A stretch of DNA of 64,000 nt from Chaetomium olivaceum (lineage: Eukaryota > Ascomycota > Sordariomycetes > Sordariales > Chaetomiaceae): the NCBI GenBank assembly GCA_039881045.1, contig JAYWVB010000015.1, positions 636,691 to 700,690 on the forward strand, read 5' to 3'. Positions 1 to 12,104 of the stretch are shown here, piece after piece. The stretch's first letter is position 1; each line of letters starts with the position of its first letter. The position numbers were made by a program, and so were the translations under genes. Under the pieces are notes generated by a model. That model was not told the DNA's origin and did not search any database. It saw nothing but the letters and a program-made list of their open reading frames with translations.

Positions 1-42
1 CAAATGTGAACCACGGTGGATTCAATCGCTGGGTCTTGAAGA

Positions 43-50
43 TATAAGAG
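43..50 (+). promoter_or_regulatory. TATA-like element upstream of the CsbD-like gene
   Basis: The string TATAAGAG lies 139 bases before the start codon of the CsbD-like gene. The same eight bases, also preceded by GA, occur 147 bases before the start of the NmrA-like gene at 4316. Between this site and the ATG is a long A/C-rich leader with CAA repeats, typical of fungal 5' UTRs. The role as core promoter is inferred from spacing only. Confidence 0.4.
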
Positions 51-181
51 TATCCGTTTGCCTCGAGATCCTCGACATATTTCACGTCATCAAACAACAG
101 CAACAAGAACACCTCAACACCAAGCAACACTAAAAATAAAACCAAACCACTTACACCGTTTCTCAACCATCAACCATCATC

Positions 182-878
182 ATGTCTGCCAACAACAACA
201 CCTCCACTCTCAAGTCCTACGTTGACTCCGCCACCGGCGCGGTGCAGAACGCCGCTGGTAGCCTCTTTGGCAGCACCGGCGACGAGGTGAGCATAAACAC
301 AGCACCCCTATACCACCGGTAACAACAGCGCTGACTCGTACGGCGAACAGGCCCAGGGCAAGGCCAAGCAGCAAAAGGCCGAAGCCGAGCACGACGCCTC
401 GCACGCCGCGGTCAAGGTGCCGGGCGGGACCATCTCCTCGACTGGCGTGGCCAAGGACGACCCCGACCGCTCGGCCGGGTCGTGGAACCAGACGGCCGGG
501 TCCGCCAAAGAGTTCCTCGGCGGCGTCGTCGGCAACGAGGTATGTTCCTACTCACTCACTCACCACCCACATATATCATCACAACACTCCCTGTGACAAT
601 TATCCTAACCACTCCCTTGCGCATCACAGAGCCTCAAGCAAGCCGGACGCGACCAGAACCGGGCCGGGCAGGAGCAGGAAGCGCGCGGGCAGATCAACGA
701 TTTCACATCGGGCGTGGGCGACCGGGTGTCAGGCGCGGTGGGCGGCGCGGTGGCAGGCCTGACAGGCGATCGCGTCAAGCAGGACGAGTACCAGGCCCAG
801 CACGACTCGGGCAAGACGCAGCAGCGCGGGGCCGAGATCGATATCCAGAAGCAGGCCGAGGCGAGGGAGCGGTCGTAA
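182..878 (+). CDS. CsbD-like stress-response protein (fungal cruciform-DNA-recognition type)
   Basis: Three exons (182-286, 351-539, 630-878) joined in phase give a 180-residue hydrophilic protein. Introns start GTGAGC and GTATGT and end CAG. The N-terminus (MSANNNTSTLKSYVDS) and the middle, with repeated Gly/Ala-rich blocks such as AVQNAAGSLFGS, GSWNQTAGSAKEFLGG and VSGAVGGAVAGL, match the CsbD-like family that includes fungal proteins named mismatched base pair and cruciform DNA recognition protein. Members are small, charged, stress-induced and probably disordered or helical; their molecular role is not well settled. The start is the first ATG after the leader, in a CATCATCATG context. Stop is TAA. 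No membrane segment is visible. Family assignment is from pattern recognition, not alignment. Confidence 0.85.
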
Positions 879-3800
879 AGTGTTTAAGAACGGGATGCCT
901 TGGGGGAGATAGGGTGGGCTAGAAACGGTTCTTTGTGTTTGATTCTCGCGGGACGGACGGGCATGGCGCAGGAAGGATTGTTGTGAGATAGCCCCCGGAG
1001 ATTTGGAAGGAATTCCAAGGCTCTTGAGAGGCCACAGATGTCGGGAGGCATAGAGTAGCTTTAGGCAGTAGAATGCGGGACATCGTGCTACTCTACCAAT
1101 CGTCGATCGTGATGAGGGTGTTTGTCTGTGTGATCAACGGTGACAAGCGGCCTCGGCGGCCGTTGGAGAGCGTGATTCTGCTTGGGTTCGAGAACCAAGC
1201 ATCGTCATAGGTGTCTGGATCTAGATGCGGCAGGCTAGGAGCATGGTCATCTCCATGGAGAGGTGGCTTTGTTGGTGTGTCCCTGTCAGAGGCATGCAAC
1301 CCAAATTAGATCACCGAAGCCGTTGGAGGGAGGGGACCAAGTTCAAGAGCCAACACTCGGCTTGGAACAACATGCAGGACCGATATCTCACGATGACACC
1401 AGGTTCCCTGCATAGGTATCGACCGCAGCACGTTGCGCCGTAGCAATATCGTCTTGAATTCTGGTAGGTAGTGGTGACTACCGGGGGGTCTCGAGCAATG
1501 CAGCCCTATCATGCGGCGAAGATGCTGGAAGGAGCCACCGTGGCGTATGCCATGTCGCAGCATACTGCACATACACAGTACGGTAGGAAGACCAATACCA
1601 GTAACTCGGCATGTCGTTGAAAAAAGACTGGCGACGATAGGTTGATTTGCGAGGGGGCCCAACGCTTAGCCGCCCCCACGATTTGTTGCGATCGCCAACA
1701 TGGGACTGAACTGTTGCCAAGACCTATTTTTTACATCTGATTAGCTCCCTCTTCCCTGCACGGTTTGTAATTGCTTGATACCTAGGCAGAGACCGCAGAC
1801 GGCAGGTAGGCACCAGGGGGATGGTTGTGACAGGATAGTTTTATGAGTCTTCGAGTTTGACTTCTTCGGTACAAAGCATAGATGGTGGTTGTCAGAACAA
1901 ATCGTATTTGGATGTTGAAGGGGGGGGCAGGGGAAAATTGTGGAGATTGGGAGAGGGTCGCATGATCCTTGCAAGTGGTTGCCCAGTCGGGACAAGCTCC
2001 AATCTGCTGCGAAGCGTCCAGGTCGGGACAAGCTCAGGCACTGCACGAGCCACCGCCTGCGGGGGTGTCCACCATCGTGCATGAGTGGAGACTTGCTCCT
2101 TCCCGCGGCGGGTCCGATTACCAAATCTTCATCGCTTGGTGAATGTACCATGTAACTCTGCAATTCAACTTCGGTCTCGGGCAGTGTTCCCACCTTTGAT
2201 CCGTCTGTAAAGCAAAACGGCAAGACGGCGGCACTGATGGCGACACTTGGGTCCCTCGACATTGAGCCGCCTGCTTGTTGAGCCATCGTCATCCTTCAAG
2301 CCCGGAATTTTGCAAGTTACCAAGCCTCCCTCGGCAACACTTTGCCGCCGTCAGGTGCACAGGCGTGTCCGGAAAATGGCCCCCAATTAGCCTAACATTG
2401 TCACATCTCCATAGGCGGTAACTGTATTGGTATGGCCTGGCGGAGTTGTCGTCGAGCGATTGACAGCTGCCATGGGTGTCGTCACACCGAGGCGAATGAA
2501 GAGCCCTGGAGGGGAGTTGCGCATCTCCGCCCGCCCGCAGTCCCCAGTCTCGTGCCTGCCCAAATAAGGGAAGTTGACGATACTTGGCATCCGATGAGAC
2601 ACCCTGGAACCCGGAAAAGTTTGCTTGAAGAGGTACCAGGGAATTACCAGGTTGTTTCGATTGGCCAATAGTTAGAGTATTTATGTTTTTATTCTTTCTT
2701 TTCACAATTCTAAAGCCGTGCCAGTTAACAACCGAGATTCCAAATTTTTATGTTATTTCGCTCGCTGTGGGTGCCAGGTACATGTATGTATGTACCCGTA
2801 ACAACACCGGAGACCCTTGATCAGTAGCGACTGCCGACTAAGTCGACCAAGGTAATCGAATCGCCCGATGATACCTGCCTTACTGTGTAGGTACTCCTTA
2901 CCCGACGGTTCCTGCCCATCTCCCCCCCTAACCCTGCTGGTGCGGGCCATGACTCGGCGCAGTCACATTCCCCCGAGTCTCCGCAGTGTCGCACTAAATT
3001 TGGACCTAACGGTGGCATTTCTCTCCCAGAGCCGGACAGCCTTTCTGAAACGCACAATCCAGCACCGTTCTGTTTTGTTTATTTTTTGCTTCTCTTCTCT
3101 CAACCGGGCGAAGTCGTGTTTGAGAATGTTAACCAGTTCCCCCTACCCGTCTGAAGTGCCGCTTTGCCACGCAGGCCCCTGGCGAAGCCCGGTTCCTGAG
3201 ACCGCTTTGGGCGGCCCATGTTGTAATCTTCCATGTGCTTGGGAGGTACAGGTGTTGTGGCTGGTAGGCTAGGGTGTGTTCGGTCGCGGGAGAACCCACC
3301 TACATACGTACCTAGGTACCTCGCCTGAGGTACGATAGGAAAGGTACCTTATTCTCCAACCCCGTGCAAACGGGTGGAATTCCGCTCGGCTCCCCTTCCG
3401 ACCCCCGTTCAGAAAGGCCCCCAAATTGCTCCGAACGGCGTCCACCTTCACAGTTCGGCGACTCGACCCACACAGCGGGAGCCTAGTCCGTTCCACTTTC
3501 CTAACGGTATGGCGGTTCACTGCCATAATCAGAAGGCCGAATCAGAGTCACCATATGCCCATTTCCCCCCGGTTTCGGGCCGTGGGCGTTTTGGCGTGAC
3601 ATGCCGCTTGCTTTCATCGGCAGCAGCTTATTCGTGACAGGGTACTAGTGTCGAAAGGGCCGCGGCCGATGCCTGCTGTACCCTCCCTTTCCCACCGTCG
3701 GTCCTCTGGGAAACCCAGGACCATGGCCCGCGGTACACCATGCGGCACGCCTTCGGGGGTCTGCATACTGGCTGCCGAGATCGGTTTTGGTACCGGCGAG

Positions 3801-4168
3801 GAATAATACACCCATGCCAACCCGCAGCAACGTTCATGGGATACCCGTTCGACTCACACGCCCCTGTGCCGCGTCGAAGGAAGCTTCCGCCTCAACCAGA
3901 GTACGTTGCTTGGCACACAAACGCCTTAGGATCAAGATGGCCTGGACACTTGGTCCAAGCATGTTTAACATCCTTGCTTGCGTTCTTGTGCCAATCGTAA
4001 CCCCCAACCTACCATCATCAATCATCCTATGCTCTGGTTGCCTTGGGCTACCATCGAGCCCATGACGCGAACTTGAGCCTGCGCCCCTGAGCTGTGACTT
4101 CTATGGACGGTTTGCTGTGCCAGGAATACCATGAGATCATAGCCTTCATGGAGAGACGTCCTCTGAGA
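879..4168. other. Intergenic region, no supported gene
   Basis: About 3.3 kb with no frame that looks like protein of a known family. Overlapping open frames on both strands (for example 1741-2292 on the minus strand) have arginine- and serine-rich compositions of chance frames and no plausible splice partners. The stretch contains a small perfect hairpin (CTTGG/CCAAG around GTTCGAGAA, 1180-1199) and a dense group of palindrome-like CCTAGGTACCT/CCTGAGGTAC strings at 3311-3333. Confidence 0.6.
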
Positions 4169-4176
4169 TATAAGAG
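4169..4176 (+). promoter_or_regulatory. TATA-like element upstream of the NmrA-like gene
   Basis: TATAAGAG, preceded by GA, 147 bases upstream of the chosen start codon at 4316 and followed by a C/T- and A/C-rich leader. It is the same string, at nearly the same distance, as upstream of the gene at 182. Function inferred. Confidence 0.4.
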
Positions 4177-4315
4177 TTGCTTCATGGCTCCCTACCGTCC
4201 TCAACCATCTCAGAACTCATCACCATCACCAGCTCTTACGAACCTCGACTCTCAACCCTTCCGACCCTCTCACCACCTCCACTACCACCACCCCACCTCA
4301 CCCGCCATCCTCACA

Positions 4316-5410
4316 ATGAAGCATAGGTCCAGCCAGCCTGCCATGATGAGAATCGCCATTGCCGGTGCCGGCGGCTTTGCCCAGATCCTAGCCCAGCAGG
4401 TCAGCCAGACCGCGCATGCTCTCCTGGTTCTCTCCCGCAACGTCAGTCTACTCCGTCCCGGTGTATCGTTGAGGATCACATTGCTCACTATCTCACAGCC
4501 GCACCCCGAACTCGAGGAGTGTTGTCCCGGGTGCCAGGTAGCCATCGTCGACTACGACGATGTCGAGAACCTGCGGTATACGCTCCAGGGTGTAGACCTG
4601 GTCATCTCCACCATCGCCGGCAACGAGCAGCTCAACCTTATCGACGCTGCACGGCGGGCTCGCGTAAGGGTCTTTGTCCCGTCCGAATTCGAGGGTGATC
4701 TCAGTCACCGGCCAGCAAACGACCCCCTTGACCGCGGCTCGCAGTCAGCACTGCAGCTCCTCGAGGGCTGGTCACAGTCCAAGTCGCACAGGCTACGCTA
4801 CACCGTCTTCTCTTGCGGCATCTTTATGGAGCGTTTCGGACCGGGCGGTTTACAAACCTACGGAATCGGCGCAGGGAGCGGCATCCAGGGCCCAGACGAC
4901 TATCTGGTCAACCTCCAGGAAGCGAGGGCGGAGATTATCCCGGGGAACTCCAGCGGCAGGCCAGTTCGGATTTCCATGACTTCGGTGTACGACGTCGCTC
5001 GGTTTATCACGGCCGCCCTTGATCTGGGTCTCGATAACTGGCCCAAGGAGTTCAGGATGAGGGGGGATTCCGTGACAGTTCAGGAGTTGGTGGAGACATG
5101 CTCCAATGCACTTGGAGGTTAGTTTTTCTCTCTCTATCATACACCTCTCACATCTTCCCGCCTTGGTCATCAAACTAATAATTCTACAGTTCCTATCAGT
5201 CTTGTCACCCGTCACTACCAGGAAGTGGAAACCCAAGCCGAAGCATGCCAGCAGAGCGGCGACTGGGCGCAGTGGTACTATTACCAGAGGCTCCTCCAAA
5301 CGGCCAACGGACGCTATCACGTCCGGCAAATCAACCTCAACGAAGCTACCCAGGTGCAACCTCTAACGTTTAGGGGGTGGCTGGATAATGTCTGGGCGGC
5401 CGGCGTCTAG
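4316..5410 (+). CDS. NmrA-like / isoflavone reductase-like NAD(P)-binding protein
   Basis: Exons 4316-4441, 4499-5117 and 5190-5410 encode 321 residues. The N-terminus MMRIAIAGAGGFAQILAQQ is a Rossmann fold with the GxGGFA variant of the GxxGxxG dinucleotide motif. It is followed by a VLSRN strand end, a VAIVDYDD strand, VDLVISTIAG, and RVFVPSEFEGD, all standard landmarks of the NmrA/PCBER atypical short-chain dehydrogenase family. The C-terminal half holds the substrate side of the fold (WAQWYYYQRLLQTANGRYHV). Family members are NAD(P)H sensors or reductases of small phenolic substrates; the substrate here cannot be told. The first intron is 57 nt, a multiple of three without stops, so the unspliced frame stays open. 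It is called an intron because removal joins SRN to PHPELEE at the place expected in the family. The ATG at 4316 follows a C-rich leader; 4343 or 4346 (MMRIAI) is an alternative start. Confidence 0.85.
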
Positions 5411-7906
5411 CACACACACCCTAGGTTTTCAGTTTTCCTGGTGTTTTTTTCCGTACGTCATTGGTATCATGCGTAACGACTGGGGCACAGCTGTGCCATG
5501 TACTCTTTCCAGATTTCATATCCCTACCATACCCCTGTTTTTTTGGTTATCATGTCTGCTGTTTTCTTGTTTTTTTGTCTTGTTGTTCCTGTTCCCCTTA
5601 TCCTGTACGATTTCAGTTATAACGGTAGATAGATTTCTCCTGGTCAAACCAACCCATATTTTCTTGAACCAAAAAAAGATCCGTGAAACCTGCCGCAGTA
5701 CTTTGTACACACACACATAATTGGTGGCTTGAGGAGGCACACGGACCTTGCCTCAGAGGCACACCCACCCCCCCTGGACGTCACACATGCTGCATGTTGC
5801 ACGCCCTCTGCCTTAAAGTTCGGCCGAACCCGAATGATATCCCCCCAAAAGCTTCCCGGGGCTTACGCCGCTCTTCTCGACGTTTGGCCGCTTAAATCCG
5901 GCATATATCTTGTGGATTTCGGACGTTTTCGTCATTCCGAAGGCCGTCAACTGGTCCCAACACCTTTCGTGAACTCTAACCTCGCACACTGGGCTCTGAG
6001 TCAACTAGGCAGTCACTCGCCGTTGGATAATCTTGCCGGTTCGGGCCTTTGATTCGGAGATAGGTAGTAACACCGGACACACATCAATCCATCCATCTAG
6101 AGCTAGATATGTACAATACCATTTTCAATGCACAATGCATTACATTACAATACGTAAATCTCCCATCGGCAAGCACTTTGTGACTCTCTGCCCGCCCTCC
6201 CCCCCTCACCTTCAGCCCCAAACCCCTCCCTTTCATCACCCCCTTCTCCCTGCAGCAGGAACCGTCCGGGGTGGTTACAGCGCTCGATCATGTGATTTTA
6301 AAATTGGCCCAGTCCCCCGGCCCGGGTCGACAAGCTTTCCCCCCCTCCCCAGGGCTCTGACTCCTGGCGGTTAGCTGCCTGAGTTACCCTGCCTGGGCTG
6401 CAGCAACCCATCGGCGACCCGTAATTTCTTCCCCGGTTACAATGTATGTACCCGAGCAAGTTTATCCCAGTATCCCATACTTTGCCATGTCGTACCAGAT
6501 CCTTCCACTGTTGCGGTTGTTGTCTGTTGGCTTTTTGTGCACCACCCTCCCCCGCTCGCCCACCATAGTAGCTGTCCGTTCGGTTTCTTCGGGTTCGATC
6601 TCCCCCTTGAAATTCCCCTTTCGGAAGTCGGGAGGTCGCTGACTTGCTAAAAATGACGGTTCCTGCGGCACTCTGCCCTTTTTGTCCCAAAAGTAGGGTC
6701 GTCTGATTGCTGGATATGGAAAAGAAAAAGGCTATACATAGCTAGTTCCATGTCAAATTGAGGCATAGTTGATTTCCAACGTCTTTTTTTTTACCTTTTC
6801 AGTAGGTTGTGTAGCCCAACAGGCAGTTCACGACGCGTGACCACGCCTGCCTTGCTCCCGAGCCAAGGTGTGCGGCGTTTGCGACTTTCTGTGTTGGTGT
6901 AGTGTAACGGCTGGTGTAACGGCGGGTGTACACGTATTACACGGTAGTGTATGTAACCATGTACAGAAAGGAATGTGCCTCCTGGGGAGGGAGGGATTGT
7001 ATGCCCAGGTCCGGGGACTCGGGGAGGACGGGGAAGACGGACGGAGGTTCCCGATAGGGCTGGGATCAGATGAGCTTGTTGTTGGGTTTGTTGTGGCCCA
7101 TTGTTTGGTGGTGGCGGGAGAAAGGATCCGGCGAAGCCAGGGGTGGTGGTGGCTTGCTCAAACCCCAATCTCGATTCCCAAGCGCGGAGGGCAAGGCTGA
7201 GCGCGAGGCGGCTTTCTCGGGTTTGTAATGTGTTGTCGTCAAAGGTTGAAACAAGCGCCCAGTGGCTTTGCACAGCGGGCGCGCTCCTTAGCGTCGTGGG
7301 ATTCAACCCTTGTCGGCTTCGCGATTGGTGTTAGGCGACGGGATGAAACATGCATGAGTTACGTAGAATTGGACGGATTCGAGATGGATTTCGGTTTTGA
7401 GGGGCAGGAAATATGGGCTCATTCTTCCCTGTTCACTATTCAGCTATGAATCCTCGACCGCAATCCTTTCTGGAAATACTCCAAGGGATTATCGATGTGT
7501 CTTTGGAGCGCGCGTCAGCCGCTCTGCTTCCTTGGTATTGGAGATTGGATAGGGACTGGCTTAGACGCAAAAACCGAAAGAGAAAACATGCCGTCTGCTG
7601 AAGATCGAGAAACAGTGGCAGAAACCTACCGGTGGTGCAAAACAAGAGAAGAATAGCCGCGGCTTGGCCCCCAATACAACGTTGCGCCGCAATGACTGGC
7701 AGCGCCGGCGACGTGAAACATCTCAGCATCCCGATGCCACGCAGAACAGTCGAAGAGGTCCGGAGCCACCGCTGAGCCCATGTTTCAGTGGTCTCACTTG
7801 TATCGTCCCGGCCAACGCCCATCAGAGCAGGAGGGGCGGGTTGGAGGCTCAATCAAGGATCTGCGGCCTTTCTCCCGGGGCGTTTGCACCCACCCATCCA
7901 AGCGGT
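5411..7906. other. Intergenic region, no supported gene
   Basis: About 2.5 kb between the NmrA-like gene and the convergent 3' end of the ADGF-family gene. T-rich sequence just after 5411 is probably 3' UTR. The longest open frame (6791-7306, minus strand) is low-complexity and resembles no family. No RNA gene or repeat was recognised. Confidence 0.55.
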
Positions 7907-9991
7907 TCAAGTCTTCATTGCAAGAATGGCTGGTGTGTCGACAATGTCGGCGTCGCCGTCTTCGCCGTCGCTGTACGTGTAGCTGTATTCTGTGACGACC
8001 CATAGGCAGAAACGTTCCCATTCGACGACCCATTGCTGTAATCGAGCGGCTTTCGGCCCGGCCCCCACGCTTGCCGCGCGTACGTCGCGCGCCCTTGGAC
8101 ACGGAAAATAGTCAGCCTACCTCTTAACGCCTTTAACGGCGGCGGGTGGGTAGTGTTGCAGTATCTCTAGGCAGCCGAATATCCTCTCACGGCACTCGCC
8201 CGACGAGCTCACGAAATGACCAAAAAGAGGGAGGCTGTACGTACCAGGTCTCCGCATCTTGGTCCTCGAAAGCGGCCCAACGGACACTATTTTCCGCTAG
8301 CGATCCTAACGTGGCGAGGTCGATGCTATCACAGGCTTGGAATGCATGCCAGAAGATGTTGGTCATCAGCGAAGCACCATCCTTCCCCTCGCCGGATGGG
8401 ATCCCGGAATCGTCGTCACAGAGGGCGCAAGGCACGCCCTGGGCCAACAAGGTCGGGAGGGGGTGGGGCATTACACTGCCTGATGTCATGTCCAATCCAT
8501 CCTTGGTCACCAGGCAGGCTTCCACGAGGATCCTCTTGTCCTTGACGGCCTCGATGAGGCGTGGATGTTTGTGCAGAGTGACGGCGTTCCCGATTCGCCG
8601 TGTTCCGAGGAGCAGAGCGTCGAAAAGGTTGGGCTCCGTGGTGGCGTCGTTGTCATGGAGAGATCCGCCCGCGCCGAGGAAGAAGGGGATCTGCACATTT
8701 TCGAGGGCGCACTGCTTTCGGAACCAGAACAGTTCAGGGAGCAGGCCCGCCAGTGATCTGCCGAGGTTCTCGGGGCCTGCGAGGTCGTACCCGGCCACCA
8801 ATTGCGGCCACAGAAGCTTTGTCGATATACAGTTATCGGCGTCCTCGATGATCGACCGTGAATCTTGGCCGCGCGAGGTCGACCACATGACACGGAGTCC
8901 CCAGAATCGCCGGCCGGAGTCGGTGGCCTGGAATTTGGCCACCTCTTCCACAATTGCTTGGAACATGTGGTCGTGGTCCGGGTCCGGGGCTTCTGATCCT
9001 TCGCGGTAATAGCCGAATGGAAATGTCAGGCTGTTTTCTTGGTGTTAGTGGCCTAGTAGTCCTGACCTCCTTCCCCCTTTGGCCACCGAGCGTTCGTGAT
9101 GAATGTACGGTGGAAGGGGGAAATGACATACGGGCCAGGCCCATCTCGCAGACCTGAAAGGATGGTATGCTCACCGAAGTTCAAGCCAGTAGACGCCGTC
9201 CTCAACAAGGTTTGCCATGAGCCGTTGAAGGAAGGCTCGCCAAATAGGCTCGTAGTGGACCATACCGCCGATGGCCTCTGAGAAAGCAAACGATGCCCCC
9301 CGACGGGCCCGGAGATTGGAGTCCTGCGTAAAGCTCATACACCACCCCTTGAACCACTCGGCAAATCCCTGTCTGCCTCCTTCGGGATACTCGTCCGTGG
9401 CCTTGGAGAGGGTGGTATAGGTGCCGGGCGCGTAATCGTCGCTCCAGATTGAAGCATCGTCGGAGTCCGCTTTGGCCCTGAACTGGATACGGGGACTCCC
9501 TTCTTTCCTGGCGTTCTGGGTGGCGAGGTTCCCGTTGGGGCATGAGATGGATATGCCTGGCGTGCTCAAGGCAACATCGATGAGGTGAGGGATGTCGACC
9601 AGTGAATAGCAATGGGCGCGGAGCAGTGCACCCTTCGGCATGCGCCTGATAATTTGCCACGATTTGGCCGTCTCCTTTGGTGGTGGGGAACCTGTGTATC
9701 GTTTCTCTTCAAGGCGAACCCTAGATAGCATTTCACATGCCTCCTTCGCAATGGGTGAAAGAGCCTGTCGGAAAGAATAGTCTAATCTATTGTGGTTAGG
9801 AGTCATGAGCCGGACGGGTATGTGGTGATGCAATAGAGGACGTAAGAGATCACAGTACCACTCCGGTGTTTTTGCTCCTGGTCCATCAAGGCGCGGCGAC
9901 TCTCGAGATAACTCTGGATAACCGAGTCCGCTGTGTTGGGAAGTTCGTGAGCGACGAGGTCGGCCCATTCGTCGTCGGTGATCGGTGCCAT
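7907..9991 (-). CDS. ADGF/CECR1-family adenosine deaminase-like protein with degenerate active site
   Basis: Exons on the minus strand: 9991-9859, 9781-9175, 9030-8241 and 8035-7907, together 552 residues, a usual length for fungal members. The first intron has a clear CTAAC branch site before ATTAG. Landmarks of the adenosine deaminase-related growth factor family are present in order: DDEWADL near the N-terminus, SFRQALSPIAKEAC, RRMPKGALL (90-98), YWLELR (about 242-247), VAGYDLAGPENLG (about 325-337), FDALLLGTRRIG (about 383-394), HKHPRLIEAVKDK, and a C-terminal W..EWERF helix. The residues that make the family an enzyme are replaced. The metal-binding HxH after MPKGALL reads RAH (99-101), the HAGE motif reads GAGG (366-369), and the histidine after RIG is Asn395; an Asp pair (DDDS, about 452-455) remains. 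It is therefore probably a pseudoenzyme. There is no obvious signal peptide. The last intron (8036-8240, donor GTACAG) is the least certain; a stronger-looking GTACGT donor just upstream would need a different acceptor and adds about ten residues. Confidence 0.8.
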
Positions 9992-12104
9992 CTTTTGGAA
10001 GCTGTGTCGGTACCTAGTCGACAGTATAAACCAATACTTATATCATCTCTTCTCGACTGGAAGGGTCCGAGAATTTTAATGTCAATTGGTGCGATCGCCG
10101 TGTTTGATGCGTTGCCAGGTCCAATCGTCGATTGTTGCGAGGTTATTTCATGTCGGTCGTCCACAGTCCGGCATGTGCGACCCGAAGCGGCCGCTACCGG
10201 ATAGGGTGTTACAGCGGCTCAGCGGCTGTTTAGCGGAAATCCCCCCACTGATCGGATCCGAGAGCCGCTGTCGTAGTGTCCGTGATGGCAGGTGCTGACC
10301 GACCCATTCCTGCCCTGCAATATCCATGGAACCCTAAAATCCTTCTGCACCAGACCATCTATTTCCACCTCTTTTTCCCCAACCACTTTTCCTTCTCATC
10401 GGTTTCCTTCATTGTCGGTATCGTTTTGTCGTCGATGTTTTGAGAAACAACAATCGGGGCCTTGACTCCGGACGAACCGGACCCAAGTGTGTTATATGAT
10501 ACAGTATTCTGCTGCCTGCGGCGGCACTTGGACCTGCCCTCAGGCAACCACCAATCCTTCGGCGCCGACAGTCGGATCGGGCACGACGAGCGGGGCGAGG
10601 AGCCACAGGGAACTCTAACGGGTCCTCCATCAACCGATTCCGTTTGTTCTCACAGGATTCGTTTTGTCCTGGCTGAGTCGATGGTTAGGAGTTGGGGGGC
10701 GAATGGACCAAACCAAGCTCGATGGCCTGCTTCCAGCTCTCACTGATGAGGTGAGACTGATATCAAGCCTTTCTGCAATTGGTGGAGCGCTTGTTGCATT
10801 CCAGGAGGCACTCGAATGGTTCTTTCGGTGGCAAGATGGTTGTGTTGTGACCCCTGGTGGCTGCGCTGTGCATGTCAACACCGCGGTTTCACCGCAGCAG
10901 TGAAGGAGTCGGGCCCCCCGAGAGGGCATCGTCCTCTCCAAACATTATTTGGAGTGCAAACGACATGTCTCTGTCCTCGAGCAGAGCTGCCTGCGTCTCC
11001 GCAACTCCCTGAAATTGAGAATGTTTTATCATGCCACGCCACTGGCAGGATTGCTTCTTGACGTGCCACTACTCGGCTCCCTTTGGTATGGGGGTTTCGT
11101 CGTGCTTTTATTGTTGCCTAATTATTGATCGAAGCTGCTCAGCCCGAATACCCGTCTCTCTAAGTTGAGTTGGAAAAGAGAGCACAAGTTATTCCGTCTA
11201 TTGCATATCAGACCATAACTCGGCTACTCTCACGAAGAAACGAGATTAGTGCCCAGCCCGCCGGTAGGATACCGTCTATGGCAGAGTATCCGAGCAGAGA
11301 AATGGAATTCAACCGTCAACAGCTAAGCAGCTTTGGTGTTTTGGGACGACGAAGGATGAAGGTGCATGGAAGGATCTAGCTCGTCAAGGATGCACCACCC
11401 AAGTTCAGACACGATATGCCTCAATCAGGTACGCTCAAAGTTATCACTGATGTTGAATGCTATACTCTCGCTCCGAATCACTAAAATTTTGGGGCTCGCC
11501 CGGAATTCGTCCCGGGATTCTGTTCCCCGGTTGTGGGCTGCCCAGCAGAGAAAGCAGGCGCCAGCGACGGGAAGATTAGGGAGGTGAACCATTTTGATAG
11601 ATGAATACATGAAGAGGGGAGATGGATTCGCGTCTCCCAATCTTTCTGGGAGAGGGGATTCGGGGTTATGACAACATCCTTTTCAGGAATAACCACCATT
11701 ATCGGCTGGCTCATCTGGCTTAGGCACAATTAGTTGTAGCGTTCGAGCATCGAAAACTAGTTATACTGTAGAAAACACCTGCTGATATCTGATGTTTCCA
11801 TCAGAGAAAACGGTGCCGTAACTTCCGCTTTAGCATGCATCTAGTCGAAGTAAAATTTCCTAAAAGGAGACCCGATATCCCACAATACTTGAAACTGGTT
11901 TACTTCTTCTGCCCGTGTAGTAGGGCTGACCGCAAGCCTTTTGAACTTTATCACAACAATACTAGTTCGTAAATATCGTCTCGATCGCCTTGTATGTATT
12001 GGTCTACTCGTCCAGATGTGCCATGAAGCTCGAGCTTCTTGCTAACTCGGTCAAAACTCTTAACCCACATGATGGATTTATGGCCCCCAAACTCATATCC
12101 GGCT
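9992..12104. other. Intergenic region, no supported gene
   Basis: About 2.1 kb upstream of the ADGF-family gene and downstream of the FAD oxidoreductase. An open stretch at 10664-10903 (+) reads partly like protein but has no supported splice partners or recognisable family. A GC-rich string at 11491-11525 (GGGGCTCGCCCGG...) looks superficially like a tRNA 3' half but does not fold as one. Confidence 0.5.

Noticed and set aside
482..922. Open frame crossing exons 2-3 of the CsbD-like gene
   Set aside because: Arg-rich reading in a shifted frame; the spliced frame gives the family protein.
1180..1199. CTTGG-GTTCGAGAA-CCAAG hairpin resembling a T-arm
   Set aside because: No cloverleaf around it; probably a chance hairpin.
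11491..11525. Possible tRNA-Pro 3' half (GGGGCTCGCCCGG with a T-arm-like string on the minus strand)
   Set aside because: No matching acceptor 5' strand, D-arm or anticodon arm within tRNA length on either strand.
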